NCBI GenBank assembly: GCA_903822595.1
Contig: CAIJPS010000020.1
Location: forward strand, 1-64,000
Origin: an uncultured Chlorobiaceae bacterium
Lineage (GTDB): Bacteria > Bacteroidota > Chlorobiia > Chlorobiales > Chlorobiaceae
Length of the DNA: 64,000 nt
Direction: 5' to 3'
Under the pieces are notes generated by a model, which was not told where the DNA came from, did not search any database, and saw only the letters and a program-made list of their open reading frames with translations. The position numbers and the translations under genes are program-made. Positions 10,029 to 19,378 of this stretch are shown piece after piece (positions within the stretch are counted from its first letter, which is position 1; each line of letters starts with the position of its first letter).

Positions 10029-10475
10029 ATGAACAAACATGCACGACAACTGAAGATCAGGGAAATTCTTCAACAAAAAAATGTTAACAATCAGCATGAC
10101 CTTTTGCAACTGCTCCGGGATTCCGGTATGAGGGTTGCCCAGGCCACCCTTTCACGTGACTGCGCCGAACTCGGTATTATCCGCTCCCGAACAAACGGAA
10201 ACTTCAAAATGCTCTTGCCTGATGATGATGCCGACAAGATTATCAAGGGGCTGGTCGGTATTGAGGTACTGGCAATCAACGCCAATGAAACCACCATCAT
10301 CATCATGACCCTTCCGGGCAGGGCTCATGGGGTCGGTTCCTGGCTTGATCAGCTTAAAAGTCCGCTCATCCTTGGCACGATTGCCGGAGATGATACGGTT
10401 CTTGTTATTCCCTCATCAGTGCTGAACATTTCAGCATTGAAATCATATATTCATAAAAATCTTTCCAAAAACTGA
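10029..10475 (+). CDS. argR: arginine repressor ArgR
   Basis: A 148-residue transcription factor that senses arginine. The N-terminal winged helix (about 1-70) contains [16 protein letters not shown], the DNA-reading helix, and the C-terminal part (80-148) is the hexamerising arginine-binding domain with [13 protein letters not shown] and [12 protein letters not shown]. Two adjacent Asp in GDD contact arginine in known structures. Its position between argF and argG suggests that it controls its own operon. I could not confidently locate an operator upstream of argC. Confidence 0.95.
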   Translation: MNKHARQLKIREILQQKNVNNQHDLLQLLRDSGMRVAQATLSRDCAELGIIRSRTNGNFKMLLPDDDADKIIKGLVGIEVLAINANETTIIIMTLPGRAHGVGSWLDQLKSPLILGTIAGDDTVLVIPSSVLNISALKSYIHKNLSKN

Positions 10476-10491
10476 TAATTCACGATATCCC

Positions 10492-11694
10492 ATGAGCAAG
10501 GAAAAAATTGCAATAGCCTATTCCGGTGGACTCGATACCTCCATCATGATCAAGTGGCTGAAAGACAAATATGATGCCGAAATTGTTGCTGTTACGGGCA
10601 ATCTGGGCCAGCAGAAAGAGATTGAAAACCTTGAATCAAAAGCAATCGCCACAGGAGCCTCGAAATTCCAGTTTGTTGATTTGCGCAAGGAGTTTGTTGA
10701 AGAGTACATCTGGCGTGCACTCAAGGCCGGAGCCCTCTATGAGGATGTCTATCCGCTTGCAACCGCACTTGGACGCCCCCTGCTTGCAAAAGCGATTGTC
10801 GATGCCGCCCTTGCTGAAGGCTGCACCATGCTCGCACACGGCTGCACCGGAAAAGGGAACGACCAGGTACGCTTTGAAGTGACCTTTGCCTCACTTGCCC
10901 CCCACCTCAAGGTACTTGCTCCCCTGCGTGAATGGGAGTTCACCTCAAGGGAGGCTGAAATTGCCTACGCCCTCGAGCACAACATTCCGGTCTCTGCTAC
11001 CAAGAAAAATCCCTACTCCATTGACGAAAACATCTGGGGTATCAGCATTGAGTGCGGTGTGCTTGAAGATCCGATGGTTGCACCTCCCGAAGATGCCTAC
11101 CAGATCACCACGTCACCGGAAAATGCGCCCAATACTCCGGCAGTTGTTGAGATCGAGTTCGAAAAAGGGATTCCTGTCTCTCTTGACGGCAAAAAGATGA
11201 GCGGACTTGACCTCATCATCCGCCTGAACGAAATTGGTGCAGCCAATGGAGTCGGACGCCTCGACATGATTGAGAACCGCGTTGTCGGAATCAAATCGCG
11301 TGAAATCTATGAGGCCCCGGCAGCAACCATCCTGCACTTCGCACATCGCGAACTGGAACGCCTCACGCTTGAAAAAACCGTTTTCCAGTACAAAAAGAAC
11401 ATCAGCCAGGACTACGCAAATATCATCTATAATGGACTCTGGTTCTCGCCAATGAGAAAAGCGCTTGATGCTTTTGTGGATGAAACACAGAACCCGGTAA
11501 CCGGTCTTGTCCGCCTGAAGCTTTACAAGGGTGGCGTCACCCTGCTTGGCCGCAACTCCCCGTACTCGCTCTACAACGAGGAGCTTGCCACCTACACCGA
11601 AGCCGACACCTTCAACCACAAGGCCGCAGCTGGCTTCATCCATCTCTATGGACTTGGGCTGAAAACCTACAGCGAAGTGCACTCCGCAAAATAA
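10492..11694 (+). CDS. argG: argininosuccinate synthase
   Basis: A 400-residue ATP-dependent ligase joining citrulline and aspartate. The PP-loop [11 protein letters not shown] begins at residue 9, and [13 protein letters not shown] and SIDENIWG are family signatures. The length is standard. It starts 17 bases after argR and ends the contiguous arg run. A strong hairpin follows at 11714-11745. argH, which uses its product, is 7.7 kb further on, after an accessory island. Confidence 0.97.
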   Translation: MSKEKIAIAYSGGLDTSIMIKWLKDKYDAEIVAVTGNLGQQKEIENLESKAIATGASKFQFVDLRKEFVEEYIWRALKAGALYEDVYPLATALGRPLLAKAIVDAALAEGCTMLAHGCTGKGNDQVRFEVTFASLAPHLKVLAPLREWEFTSREAEIAYALEHNIPVSATKKNPYSIDENIWGISIECGVLEDPMVAPPEDAYQITTSPENAPNTPAVVEIEFEKGIPVSLDGKKMSGLDLIIRLNEIGAANGVGRLDMIENRVVGIKSREIYEAPAATILHFAHRELERLTLEKTVFQYKKNISQDYANIIYNGLWFSPMRKALDAFVDETQNPVTGLVRLKLYKGGVTLLGRNSPYSLYNEELATYTEADTFNHKAAAGFIHLYGLGLKTYSEVHSAK

Positions 11695-11713
11695 GAGCCG
11701 CCCTTTCAGTCAT

Positions 11714-11745
11714 CCGTGCAGGCCATTGTTTCCCGGCCTGCACGG
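11714..11745 (+). terminator. argG 3' hairpin, probable terminator without a U tract
   Basis: A perfect 11-base-pair GC-rich stem (CCGTGCAGGCC and its complement, 11714-11724 with 11735-11745) with a 10-base loop sits 20 bases after the argG stop. No run of T follows, so intrinsic termination is uncertain. A degraded copy of the surrounding 60 bases lies at 12846-12905. Confidence 0.55.
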
Positions 11746-11759
11746 GCGTCTGGCTTGTG

Positions 11760-11945
11760 TTAAAAAGCCCGGACATACCCGCCATCACTCATCGCCCTTG
11801 TTGATGATACTCTGGGCCCCATTTTCGAAACCCAGCTTCCATGCGTTTTGCGCATTGACCTCCGTAGAACTCCAGTAGACACCGAAAGCAAAACCGCCAA
11901 CAGCACATCTGTTGACAGGAGCTTGGTTAACAAATTTCAGAGCAT
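11760..11945 (-). pseudogene. decayed copy of the variable C-type-lectin-like domain of 13129-14802
   Basis: On the minus strand this reads NQAPVNRCAVGGFAFGVYWSS, then TEVNAQNAWKLGFENGAQ, SIINKGDE and a TGA. It is the same stretch as residues about 500-548 of the intact protein at 13129-14802. The 45 bases before the variable zone are almost identical in the two copies. The variable zone (11788-11859 region) then differs at about 27 of 72 bases. After the E codon there is a premature TGA and a small indel, and the final RVRPVRAF is lost to frameshift, although the last 15 bases match again. No start codon or upstream domain remains, so this is a non-functional remnant. Confidence 0.8.
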
Positions 11946-11985
11946 ATTCTCCTTTTCAGAGAGAGCGATATTGACCTGGCAAGGC

Positions 11986-12183
11986 TCAAACCTGTTCTTT
12001 GTTTTGCGACGAAACAGTTTTCTCCTGTCGTTTTTTTTCCTGGCGAACGACCATGGCTTGTGTACGTTTCTGCCAAAACTCCAACTGCTCTTGTTGCGTC
12101 ATGTTTACGAGTAATTTTTCCACATGATCAGCACCACGCCGCTTCAATATGACACATTCCGGTTCACGAATCATCACTTCCAT
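11986..12183 (-). CDS. small partner protein of a PIN toxin (putative antitoxin)
   Basis: A 65-residue charged protein starting MEVMIREPECVILKRRGA, followed by a long amphipathic helix rich in Glu, Gln, Lys and Arg. Its ATG overlaps the end of the PIN-domain frame at 12174 by 10 bases, the close coupling expected of a toxin-antitoxin pair with toxin first. I do not recognise a DNA-binding fold. The assignment as antitoxin is from context only. Confidence 0.5.
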   Translation of the reverse strand: MEVMIREPECVILKRRGADHVEKLLVNMTQQEQLEFWQKRTQAMVVRQEKKRQEKTVSSQNKEQV

Positions 12184-12627
12184 AATTTAATAACCTCCAA
12201 TGGGGAATAAATACCAATCTGGCCACAGCCGTTAAGGGTATTGACCGCGTTATACTTGGGAATCTTGTCAAAATGGACAATGTGCCTGAAATTCCAGCTT
12301 ACGATAAGGTTGCACTGCGTAACCGTGGCAATTGCGACATGCAAAGCATCTTCCGGCGGATTTTGGAGTAACCACACCTGAGTTGATGTACTGTTGCCGC
12401 AATGAATACATTTCACGGGTAATTGTAACAATCTCTGCAATGGCTTCGTAGCGAGCGAAAAACTCCCTGATTGACTGAGGTGCAGGTTCTATCTCCGCTT
12501 CAACAATGGCTGAAGTGACAAGGGTAAAGCGCCCGGCATCTATTTCAAAAAAAAATTGTCTGGTCGGCTCTGAAAACTTTGCATCAAACGCCCCGCCAAA
12601 AACTGATGTATCTACATAAATTCTCAT
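12174..12627 (-). pseudogene. PIN-domain ribonuclease toxin, frameshifted
   Basis: The N-terminal half starts at ATG 12627 with MRIYVDTSVFGGAF, the first PIN acidic motif, and contains SAIVEAEIE. The C-terminal half, in another frame ending at 12174, reads EDALHVAIATVTQCNLIVSW followed by NFRHIV and ends LEVIKLWK, the PIN motif around the second acidic group. The two halves join with a single frame slip near 12356-12372 (around the codons for TPK and PPEDA). VapC-like toxins cleave RNA; this one is probably inactive unless the slip is a sequence error. The small ORF at 11986-12183 is its partner. Confidence 0.75.
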
Positions 12628-12648
12628 ATCCGCGATCTCTGGCAGCAA

Positions 12649-13072
12649 ATTATAGAAGAACGGAGCTTATCAACAGCTCAATCTTACAAAAGCACACCGA
12701 TGCTCTGAAAAAAAGTTCTGCATTGTATGACCAATCAACTCTTCTGGCACAAAAGCACAACGAATGTCGAATTCACGAAAAATTCATGAATAAAAAAATG
12801 ACAACGTTTTTTACAAGCACATTACCCATTCCCCTCTGTCAGGCTAAATAAGAGCCACACCCATCAGTAACAGGCCATAGTTCCCCCGGCTTGCACTGCG
12901 GTGAAAAACTCTTTCATCAAGAACTCTCCCGCATGAATATTTTTCAGTTTGTTCATTTCGGTGACAGTTAATGATTTCTGAGTCTCATCTTCTCAACCAT
13001 GTGAATTGCGCACCTGGTTTTATCGGATTTTCCACTTCCAAAACATTATCTGCACAACTAAAAAAAAATTTA
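12649..13072. other. non-coding spacer with a degraded repeat of the argG 3' region
   Basis: No gene is supported here. Bases 12846-12905 resemble the argG end and hairpin region (11689-11748): both share AATAAGAGCC, then TCAGT, AGGCCAT, GTT, CCCGGC and TTGCAC or CTGCAC in the same order. The second copy has lost most of the stem pairing. This suggests a duplication that created the two lectin-domain copies. Confidence 0.5.
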
Positions 13073-13094
13073 ACAGGGGGCAAAAGCCCCCTGT
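13062..13094 (-). terminator. hairpin with T tract after the variable-protein gene
   Basis: On the minus strand a 9-base-pair GC-rich stem with a four-base TTTT loop (13073-13094) is followed a few bases later by nine T. It lies 34 bases downstream of the stop codon at 13129. It is a good intrinsic terminator for the gene. It also has the stem-plus-four-base-loop form reported just after variable repeats of some diversity-generating retroelements. Confidence 0.75.
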
Positions 13095-13128
13095 ACCCCC
13101 AGAGGTTAATTGTTAAATGGATAAATGG

Positions 13129-14802
13129 TTAAAAAGCCCGGACAGGCCGCACCCGACACTCGCCGCCCTTGTAGTCGCCGCTCTGGTACCCATCGTCGAA
13201 AAACTGGCTCCATGCAAGGTTAGCAACGTACTCCGTAGAACTCCAGTAGACGCCGGAAGCAAAACCGCCAACAGCACTACGGTTGAGATAGAGCTGATTC
13301 AACTCTTCCTTGCTTGGCAAATACCAATTATCATAGCCTCCTCCACGATATGCCCTCGCCACTGCGGCAGCGCTGTTGGGAAAAATTGCAGCAGGGTATT
13401 TTGCCAATATGTTTTCGGTATTGGCTTTGCCTTCACCTATCAGTTTACTGGTGTTTAACAACTCCTGCCAGGCGTAATCACTCTTGTTCTCCTTGTCGGT
13501 TTGGCCAGTACTCCAGCGATAGTATCCAGTAACGGAATCTTTGTCCCAAGCATTAGTGTATGTGGTTTTTATATCTGATTCGGCGGCAATCAGGCCATGC
13601 TGTTCCCCGTTATCGTAACCCTTGTCGCCCGGCTGAAAAATATAGGCAATTTTTCCTCCGCCAGAGTATGTGCCAATACGTGCAAGGTCATCATTGTGAG
13701 TAGGAGAAAGTTTAAGAAACTTAAGCATCTCACTTTCATAAAATGCACGATTCCAATTCACCGCTGTTTTGATTCGATACAGCTCCATCTCTTTTACCTC
13801 CCTGAAATTGGCAGAAAAAAGGTCAGCTTCTTCAAAATCAGCTCCGCCAAGATTTGCTCCCTGAAGATTGGTACCGTTGAGATGTGCTTTTTGCAAATGA
13901 GCCCCCTTGAGATGAGTTCCCTGAAGGTTGGCATTTTGAAGGTCTGCGCCCTGAAGATTTGCTCCACCAAGGTTCGCCCCCTGCAGATTGGCGTTATTCA
14001 TGTCAGCGCCAGCCATATCGAGCTCTTGAAGCCAGGCACCGTGAAGATCCTCCCGCTGAAGATCGAGTGGACGGCGAAATGATTCGGAAAGAGAGGGAAG
14101 ATTGAGCGTGAACACGGCAAGCAGTCCGAAAGCTGCCCAGCGGGGTACATTCCAGAACCCCCGCTTTGAAAAAAGGTTCATTGCTCTCCATCGAAACAAG
14201 TTCCAGAACCACCGTTTTGAAGTGAATTCTGATTGTAGTTTTGAATCGGGACAACGATTGATCTGCAAAAAAAGCAGGGCGAGGGTGACGATGGAGGCTC
14301 CAAAAGAAAAGGGAAGAATGAACTCCCTGAGGGCAAAAGCCTTGCGGGCCATGAACCACAAGGTCAGTGGCACGAACCAGTAAAAAACGAGATTGGTGAA
14401 GAGGCGTGGGAGACGCTCTTTGAAGCTGAAGAGAGCGGGAATGCTCTCGATGGTGGGGTCACCGGTATTTTCTGGTTGCTCGTTAAGATGCTGACGCTCT
14501 CTTTCGAGCCGTAACCAGTGTCCGTAAACGATGTGAAGATAGGCGGTCAGAATAACAAGGAGAAACGGGGCTACACAGAGAAAGCTCTGAAATGAGATGG
14601 AGGTGCCAACTACCGGGGTTTGAATGGTTGCATTGGCAACAAGAAGCGATTTGTCGGATTCGCCAAAGACCTTGAGCAAACAGTAGAGCCCGACACCAAG
14701 CAGCGCAAACATCGTTTTATTGATCGTTTTTGCGTAGCTCTCATGCAGTTTTGCCTGACCGCATCCCTGTGGCGTTCCCCTTGGGGTGGCACAGAATACC
14801 AC
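13129..14802 (-). CDS. multi-pass membrane pentapeptide-repeat protein with C-terminal DUF1566/lectin-like variable domain
   Basis: 557 residues from a GTG start. Hydrophobic segments lie at about 30-47, 73-94, 136-154, 161-181 and 222-237. Residues about 250-335 are pentapeptide repeats (ANLQG, ANLGG, ADLQN and similar), forming a right-handed beta helix. The C-terminus (about 370-557) is a DUF1566/FGE-type C-type-lectin fold with YDNWYLPSKEEL, YWSSTE and a final RVRPVRAF. Codons 525-548 differ strongly from a second copy at 11760-11945 while flanks are conserved, suggesting a hypervariable ligand-binding face. The start is uncertain: the frame stays open upstream to a TAA near 14881, and an ATG at 14888 in another frame suggests a frameshift close to the 5' end. 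Function unknown. Confidence 0.8.
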   Translation of the reverse strand: MVFCATPRGTPQGCGQAKLHESYAKTINKTMFALLGVGLYCLLKVFGESDKSLLVANATIQTPVVGTSISFQSFLCVAPFLLVILTAYLHIVYGHWLRLERERQHLNEQPENTGDPTIESIPALFSFKERLPRLFTNLVFYWFVPLTLWFMARKAFALREFILPFSFGASIVTLALLFLQINRCPDSKLQSEFTSKRWFWNLFRWRAMNLFSKRGFWNVPRWAAFGLLAVFTLNLPSLSESFRRPLDLQREDLHGAWLQELDMAGADMNNANLQGANLGGANLQGADLQNANLQGTHLKGAHLQKAHLNGTNLQGANLGGADFEEADLFSANFREVKEMELYRIKTAVNWNRAFYESEMLKFLKLSPTHNDDLARIGTYSGGGKIAYIFQPGDKGYDNGEQHGLIAAESDIKTTYTNAWDKDSVTGYYRWSTGQTDKENKSDYAWQELLNTSKLIGEGKANTENILAKYPAAIFPNSAAAVARAYRGGGYDNWYLPSKEELNQLYLNRSAVGGFASGVYWSSTEYVANLAWSQFFDDGYQSGDYKGGECRVRPVRAF

Positions 14803-14888
14803 CAGCGGCGGGGTGCCCGGTTTCGGTCGCTGATTCTTGAGTGGATTTTTTTGAAGCTCCAGTCCGCCATGATGTTCTGTTTAATCAT

Positions 14889-15129
14889 GATTGTGCCCCT
14901 TCTCTTTCATGACAATATCAACCTGATGATGCGGCTTTCAAAAATAAAAAAAGGGTGATAATGGGAGATAAGAGCGTTTGGGCTGGAGCAAACTCATGAA
15001 AATGAGCTACCCTTGTGAGAACTTGAATGCCGTAAACACGAAGAGAGAGCCTTCCAGCCCTCTCCTGCGATAAAAATAATCACTGTAAACCATTCAAGTA
15101 TAGACGTTTTGACTCAAGCAGTCTAACGA
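14889..15129. other. intergenic spacer, nothing recognised
   Basis: A spacer of about 240 bases between two minus-strand genes. It presumably holds the promoter of the 13129-14802 gene, but I see no clear sites or conserved structure. Confidence 0.4.
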
Positions 15130-15393
15130 TTAGTGGTGATGATGATGTCTTCTTACTACCTTGTGGTGGTGTTTATGCACCACGACCTTGTGGCCATGTC
15201 CTCTTCCATGCCTTGCACCAATCTTCTCATGATCTGCAGACTTTCTTTCTTCGGCTGGCCTGGATTCGTGTGCTTTTGCTTCTGTACCAACTTTATGATC
15301 TGGACCTTTTGCATTTTCAGCAAAAGAGACACCGCCAAACACTCCGGTCATGGCAAGTGAGACAATAATACCTGAAATAAGATTTCTTTTCAT
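15130..15393 (-). CDS. small secreted histidine-rich protein
   Basis: An 87-residue protein with a classical signal peptide (MKRNLISGIIVSLAMTGVFG, cleavage likely after SFA at about 25) and a charged mature part ending in KHHHKVVRRHHHHH. Twelve or more of the last 30 residues are His. Such tails usually bind Zn, Ni or Cu, so a periplasmic metal buffer is plausible, but that is inference. It has its own transcription unit, as the neighbouring genes are more than 200 bases away. No homologue is recognised by name. Confidence 0.7.
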   Translation of the reverse strand: MKRNLISGIIVSLAMTGVFGGVSFAENAKGPDHKVGTEAKAHESRPAEERKSADHEKIGARHGRGHGHKVVVHKHHHKVVRRHHHHH

Positions 15394-15567
15394 TTTTTTT
15401 ATTTGTAAAAGTTTAAAAAAGCAGAAGTAGCTTGTTCCCCTTCCTATTCATTAGTACGTCCCTCCCTTGATTTTCTTTTAAAAAACTTCTGATGTTGTTA
15501 TTATTATTTGCACTTTCGGTTTATGGGAATTAACTGAACAATAAACTGGACATGAAAAACGAAGAGA

Positions 15568-16164
15568 GTGACTATGAATGAGATGAGTGATCTTCAGGAT
15601 AGGCTCGATGTATCTGTGGCCAAGAATCGCCTCAATAACTGGGTGGCCATAAGCCTCTCTCTTATTTCAGTTTTTATGGCCATTACAAAGGTAAAGGATG
15701 ATAATATTGTCCAGGCCATGCTCCAGAGCAAGTCTGACGCTGTTGACACCTGGAACGAATACCAGTCAAAAAAGATCAAGCATCATCTGGCTGAACTGGG
15801 ACTGAACCAGGTAAAGGCTCTGCAAGTACTGGCTCAAGGGAGCGTTAGTACTGAACTGTCACTCCAGGAGCGAAATTATCAGCAAGACATTGCTCGTTAT
15901 CATGCAGAGGAAGATGCTTTGAGCATGAAGGCCAAGGGATTTGAAAAGCAATATGACGATCTTAACTTTCGGGATGATCAGTTCGACCTTTCAGATGCAA
16001 CCTTTTCCATTACTCTTGCCATGCTTGCAATTACGGCTCTTACCGGAAAGCGAAAACTTCTTGTACTTGCCTGGCTTTTTGCCGGTTTTGGATTATTAAT
16101 GGGTATTGCAGGCCTTATGGGACTTTCCCTGCACCCGGCCGCTTTGGTTAAACTGCTGTCGTAA
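15568..16164 (+). CDS. DUF4337-like membrane protein
   Basis: 198 residues. An N-terminal helix (about 24-42, WVAISLSLISVFMAI) is followed by an amphipathic coiled region of about 100 residues with many Gln, Lys and Glu. Two C-terminal helices follow at about 146-158 and 163-188. The pattern of one helix, EYQSKK-type coil and two helices matches the DUF4337 family of unknown function. The ORF has two closely spaced Met codons, and ATG 15568 or 15574 could start it. It converges on the hybrid kinase gene with only 9 bases between stops. Confidence 0.75.
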   Translation: MTMNEMSDLQDRLDVSVAKNRLNNWVAISLSLISVFMAITKVKDDNIVQAMLQSKSDAVDTWNEYQSKKIKHHLAELGLNQVKALQVLAQGSVSTELSLQERNYQQDIARYHAEEDALSMKAKGFEKQYDDLNFRDDQFDLSDATFSITLAMLAITALTGKRKLLVLAWLFAGFGLLMGIAGLMGLSLHPAALVKLLS

Positions 16165-16173
16165 AGCAGTGCG

Positions 16174-19074
16174 TTATTTATTTGGATTAAGCACATTCTG
16201 TACCATCATTGAGAGTGATTTAAGGGAGAATGGCTTCTGGATAAAATTAACCCCTTCGTCAAGCAGGTTGTCATGAGCAATAACATCGCTTGAATAACCG
16301 GACATAAAGAGGACTTTAAGCTGTGGATTGACTAATTGAAGCTTTTCTGCCAAATCACATCCATTGAGTTCAGACATGACAACATCGGTGAGGAGCAGTG
16401 TAATGTTCCCTTTGTACTGTTCAGCAAGCAGTATTGCTTTGTTTGGTGTGGTAGCCGAGAGTACCGTATATCCGGCTTGTTCGAGCTCAAACTTGCAGAG
16501 GCGCTGGATGTCGGGTTCATCTTCGACAAGAAGTATCGTCTCTTTGCCTTGATGGATGGCTGGTGCGGGTTGTTCACTTTCGTCAGGGTCGGTATACCCT
16601 CCCTTGTACCGGGGCAGGTGAATTTTGAAGTTGGTTCCCTTCCCATAATCACTGTTACATTCTATACAACCATTGTTCTGTTTGACAATACCATAGATCA
16701 TCGAAAGCCCCAGACCGGTACCTTTTCCCGGCTTCTTTGTGGTGAAAAATGGTTCAAAAATATGGGGGAAATGCTCTTTTTTAATCCCGCAGCCGTTATC
16801 GGTGACGGAAAGCGTTACATAGTCACCGGGTACCTTGCAAGGGTTGTGGGGGGTGTGAAGAATTTTGTACTTGCAGAGTTTGCCGATTTTGATGGTGATG
16901 GTGCCGATACCGGCTATTGCATCGCGGGCATTGATGCAAAGGTTGACGAGAATCTGGTCGAGTTGTGATGGATCCGCTTTTACCAAAGCACGATCATTGT
17001 CTGGTATCCAGATAATAGTGATATTTTCACCAATCAATTGTTTTAGAATAGCGAGCATTTTTTCTACCAGAACATTTAGCTCGACAAGTATTGGCATCAC
17101 GGTCTGTTTTCGGGCAAAAGTGACAAGCTGACGGGTAAGGGCGGCAGATCGGGTGGCTGCTGCAAGAATATTCTGGAGGTTGTATTGCAAGGGTTCGTCA
17201 AGAGTATGCTTTTGATCCATGGCCATTTCGATGTTGCCGAGGATTACTCCAAGCATATTATTGAAGTCGTGGGCTATGCCTCCGGCGAGCTGTCCAACGA
17301 GATTCATTTTCTGTAACTGGGTCAGTGTTGTCTGCATCTCCTCAACGTAAAGCTCGGCACGTTTACGGGCTACAATATCCCATGCAATATCGGCAATGAT
17401 GCGCAATAATTTGACATCTTCATCATCGTAAGCGTTTGGTTTGTTTCCAACCCCAAGAATTGCCATAACCTTCTCGCCCTGAAGTATGGGAACAACCAGG
17501 GTGCGCGTGATTTCGGGATGACCGGTTGGCCAGCCCTCTGTCGGATGCTCACGGGTGCCGAAATCGTTGGTTATCACAGCATGCTGCTTCTGTATGGCAT
17601 CAGCCCAGAACAAAGCATTCTTTAGTGAAGGGTGTGGCACGTCACTTTCTACCCCGTGCACCGTTTTCTGAATATTCGATGACGCAACCTGCAGAGAGGG
17701 TATGCTGAGATCCTCTTCAATAAAGTGGCAGAACCCGATACTGCTACCCGTAAGCTGTTCAGCTTTGTCGAGTGTGGCTCGAAGAAGTTCCTCCACAGAA
17801 TGGGACTCTGCCATCTGGAGAATGCGCAGACGGAATGGCGTAAAAGATTCGTGTTTTTTGCGCTTGGTAATGTCAAAAAGCAGGCCAATAATGCCGGAAG
17901 TTCCATTGCCCTGATATTTCTGAACATGCACTTCCCCCCAAAAGAGAGAACCGTTTTTTTTGCTCATCCGGTGTTCAAACACCTTTTTCGGCGAAGTACT
18001 CGATATCGTATCGAAGAAACCTTCCAAAGCCTTTGAAACTTCATCTTCCGCAAGAAACTCTGTGAATTGATGGCCAATCATCTCATGAGGCAGAAATCCG
18101 GAAATTTTTTCAGAGGCTGGCGATACATAGGTCAAGATTCCCTTGGTATCACACATGAAAACCTGGCCGTCAAGTTGCTCTGTAAACGAACGAAACTTCT
18201 TTTCGCTGAGTTCCAGTGCGTTTGCCGCTTGTTTATGATCGTTGATGTCAATGCCAATTCCAATCACCGAGGGATTGTTGTCGATGATTATCCTTTTACC
18301 CTTTAATAAAAACCACCGAAATTCAGCTCCACCACAAAGGAGAACCCTCACCTCAGCGTGTTCTTCAATACCCTGACTCAGAACATTCACCATTTTTTCC
18401 CGGAAAATCGCACGGTCGTCAGGATGAATAAGATCTGCAGCATCAATACCGGCTATCTCGCTGTCAGGCTGGCAGATGATTTCATCGCGCAAATAAGAGT
18501 TCCATACGCTAAGTCGTCCATTTGCATCAGTCATAAAAAAAGTTCCAGGGAGAGCATCAATAAATGACTGACTGAATAGTCGTCCATTTTTTACCTCCTG
18601 CTCAGCCCGTTTATGTTCGGTAATATCTTGTGCAATAATCAACAAGCGGGTGATATTACCTGTTGAAGATCGTACAGGGCTGACTGTTGAGTGGTAGACC
18701 TTGCCTTCATGTTCATCATCGAAAGTGAGTCGCTTGCCTGTGCGCAGCACTTCTTCCGCTTTTTTCCTGCGATATGCTGCAATCTCAGGCATGAAAAGAT
18801 CATAAGAGAGCATATCATAAACGTTGGAACCCAGGCACTCTTCAGGAGATTTGTTGAACCTGGCAGCAAATGTGGCGTTGTTTTCAAGAATAATTCCTTC
18901 AGGGTCAATAATAAAAACCGGTTCAGAAAAGGACTCAAACAAGACGAGAACACTATTATCCGACTGTTGGCCGATTTGGCCTGCAATTTTTTTATGGTTG
19001 CTCTTTTCTTCCTGCATAGGAATTTCTTTCATATTCCGGACGATCACCGATTTTGCCGTTTCGATAGAGATCAT
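16174..19074 (-). CDS. hybrid sensor histidine kinase (PAS-PAS-PAS-GAF-HisKA-HATPase-REC)
   Basis: A 966-residue soluble sensor. Three PAS domains lie at about 40-160, 165-285 and 290-410, then a GAF domain at about 420-575. The phosphoacceptor helix has [17 protein letters not shown] (His followed by DFNN, the HisKA subtype of many hybrid kinases). The ATPase domain shows the N box (NLCINARDA), [14 protein letters not shown] and GTGLGLS. A C-terminal receiver (about 845-960) has VEDEPD, the phosphoacceptor Asp in LLTDVVM, and the QKPFS Lys. There are no membrane helices, so it should sense a cytoplasmic or redox/ligand signal. A paralogue with fewer PAS domains lies at 39253-41343. The output partner is not adjacent. 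Confidence 0.92.
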   Translation of the reverse strand: MISIETAKSVIVRNMKEIPMQEEKSNHKKIAGQIGQQSDNSVLVLFESFSEPVFIIDPEGIILENNATFAARFNKSPEECLGSNVYDMLSYDLFMPEIAAYRRKKAEEVLRTGKRLTFDDEHEGKVYHSTVSPVRSSTGNITRLLIIAQDITEHKRAEQEVKNGRLFSQSFIDALPGTFFMTDANGRLSVWNSYLRDEIICQPDSEIAGIDAADLIHPDDRAIFREKMVNVLSQGIEEHAEVRVLLCGGAEFRWFLLKGKRIIIDNNPSVIGIGIDINDHKQAANALELSEKKFRSFTEQLDGQVFMCDTKGILTYVSPASEKISGFLPHEMIGHQFTEFLAEDEVSKALEGFFDTISSTSPKKVFEHRMSKKNGSLFWGEVHVQKYQGNGTSGIIGLLFDITKRKKHESFTPFRLRILQMAESHSVEELLRATLDKAEQLTGSSIGFCHFIEEDLSIPSLQVASSNIQKTVHGVESDVPHPSLKNALFWADAIQKQHAVITNDFGTREHPTEGWPTGHPEITRTLVVPILQGEKVMAILGVGNKPNAYDDEDVKLLRIIADIAWDIVARKRAELYVEEMQTTLTQLQKMNLVGQLAGGIAHDFNNMLGVILGNIEMAMDQKHTLDEPLQYNLQNILAAATRSAALTRQLVTFARKQTVMPILVELNVLVEKMLAILKQLIGENITIIWIPDNDRALVKADPSQLDQILVNLCINARDAIAGIGTITIKIGKLCKYKILHTPHNPCKVPGDYVTLSVTDNGCGIKKEHFPHIFEPFFTTKKPGKGTGLGLSMIYGIVKQNNGCIECNSDYGKGTNFKIHLPRYKGGYTDPDESEQPAPAIHQGKETILLVEDEPDIQRLCKFELEQAGYTVLSATTPNKAILLAEQYKGNITLLLTDVVMSELNGCDLAEKLQLVNPQLKVLFMSGYSSDVIAHDNLLDEGVNFIQKPFSLKSLSMMVQNVLNPNK

Positions 19075-19378
19075 AACCGTATATCTGCCTTGCCGGAGAT
19101 GTTCTGGTTATGATGGGCAAAAAAAAGGATTGTGATCAACAGGTGGTTTGGTTAATATTAAGCCGTTTTCAACAGTGGCAATGTAAAGATACCATTTGAT
19201 TTCAGCAACGATCTTACCCATTTCTCAGTTACCGATAACCGGAAGTGCAGTGGAATTTTAAGCGATTTCCGGATGTTGCAGACAATCTTTTTTTCGAACC
19301 GGGCATCAACTCAAACCAATACGGTAAAATTTATTATTTTGGGTGCAGTTTAACTCCTACCATAACAGATACAATCTT
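19075..19378. other. divergent intergenic region upstream of argH and the hybrid kinase
   Basis: About 300 bases between divergent genes, so it should carry both promoters. Bases near 19181-19196 (GGCAATGTAAAGAT) nearly match bases near 39082-39096 upstream of the second hybrid kinase. Nothing else is recognised. Confidence 0.4.

Noticed and set aside
12579-12851. 90-residue plus-strand frame beginning inside the PIN gene
   Set aside because: Its 5' part is antisense to the PIN gene and the rest is low-quality sequence with no known pattern.
14610-14888. 92-residue minus-strand frame at the 5' end of the variable-protein gene
   Set aside because: It overlaps the main frame in another phase and its composition is unnatural after the first 35 residues. 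Its ATG may be the original start before a frameshift, and is mentioned there.
11695-15129. Search for a DGR reverse transcriptase and template repeat near the variable gene
   Set aside because: No frame in this stretch, or elsewhere in the window, shows reverse-transcriptase motifs. The relic copy cannot be the template because its differing bases are often not A.
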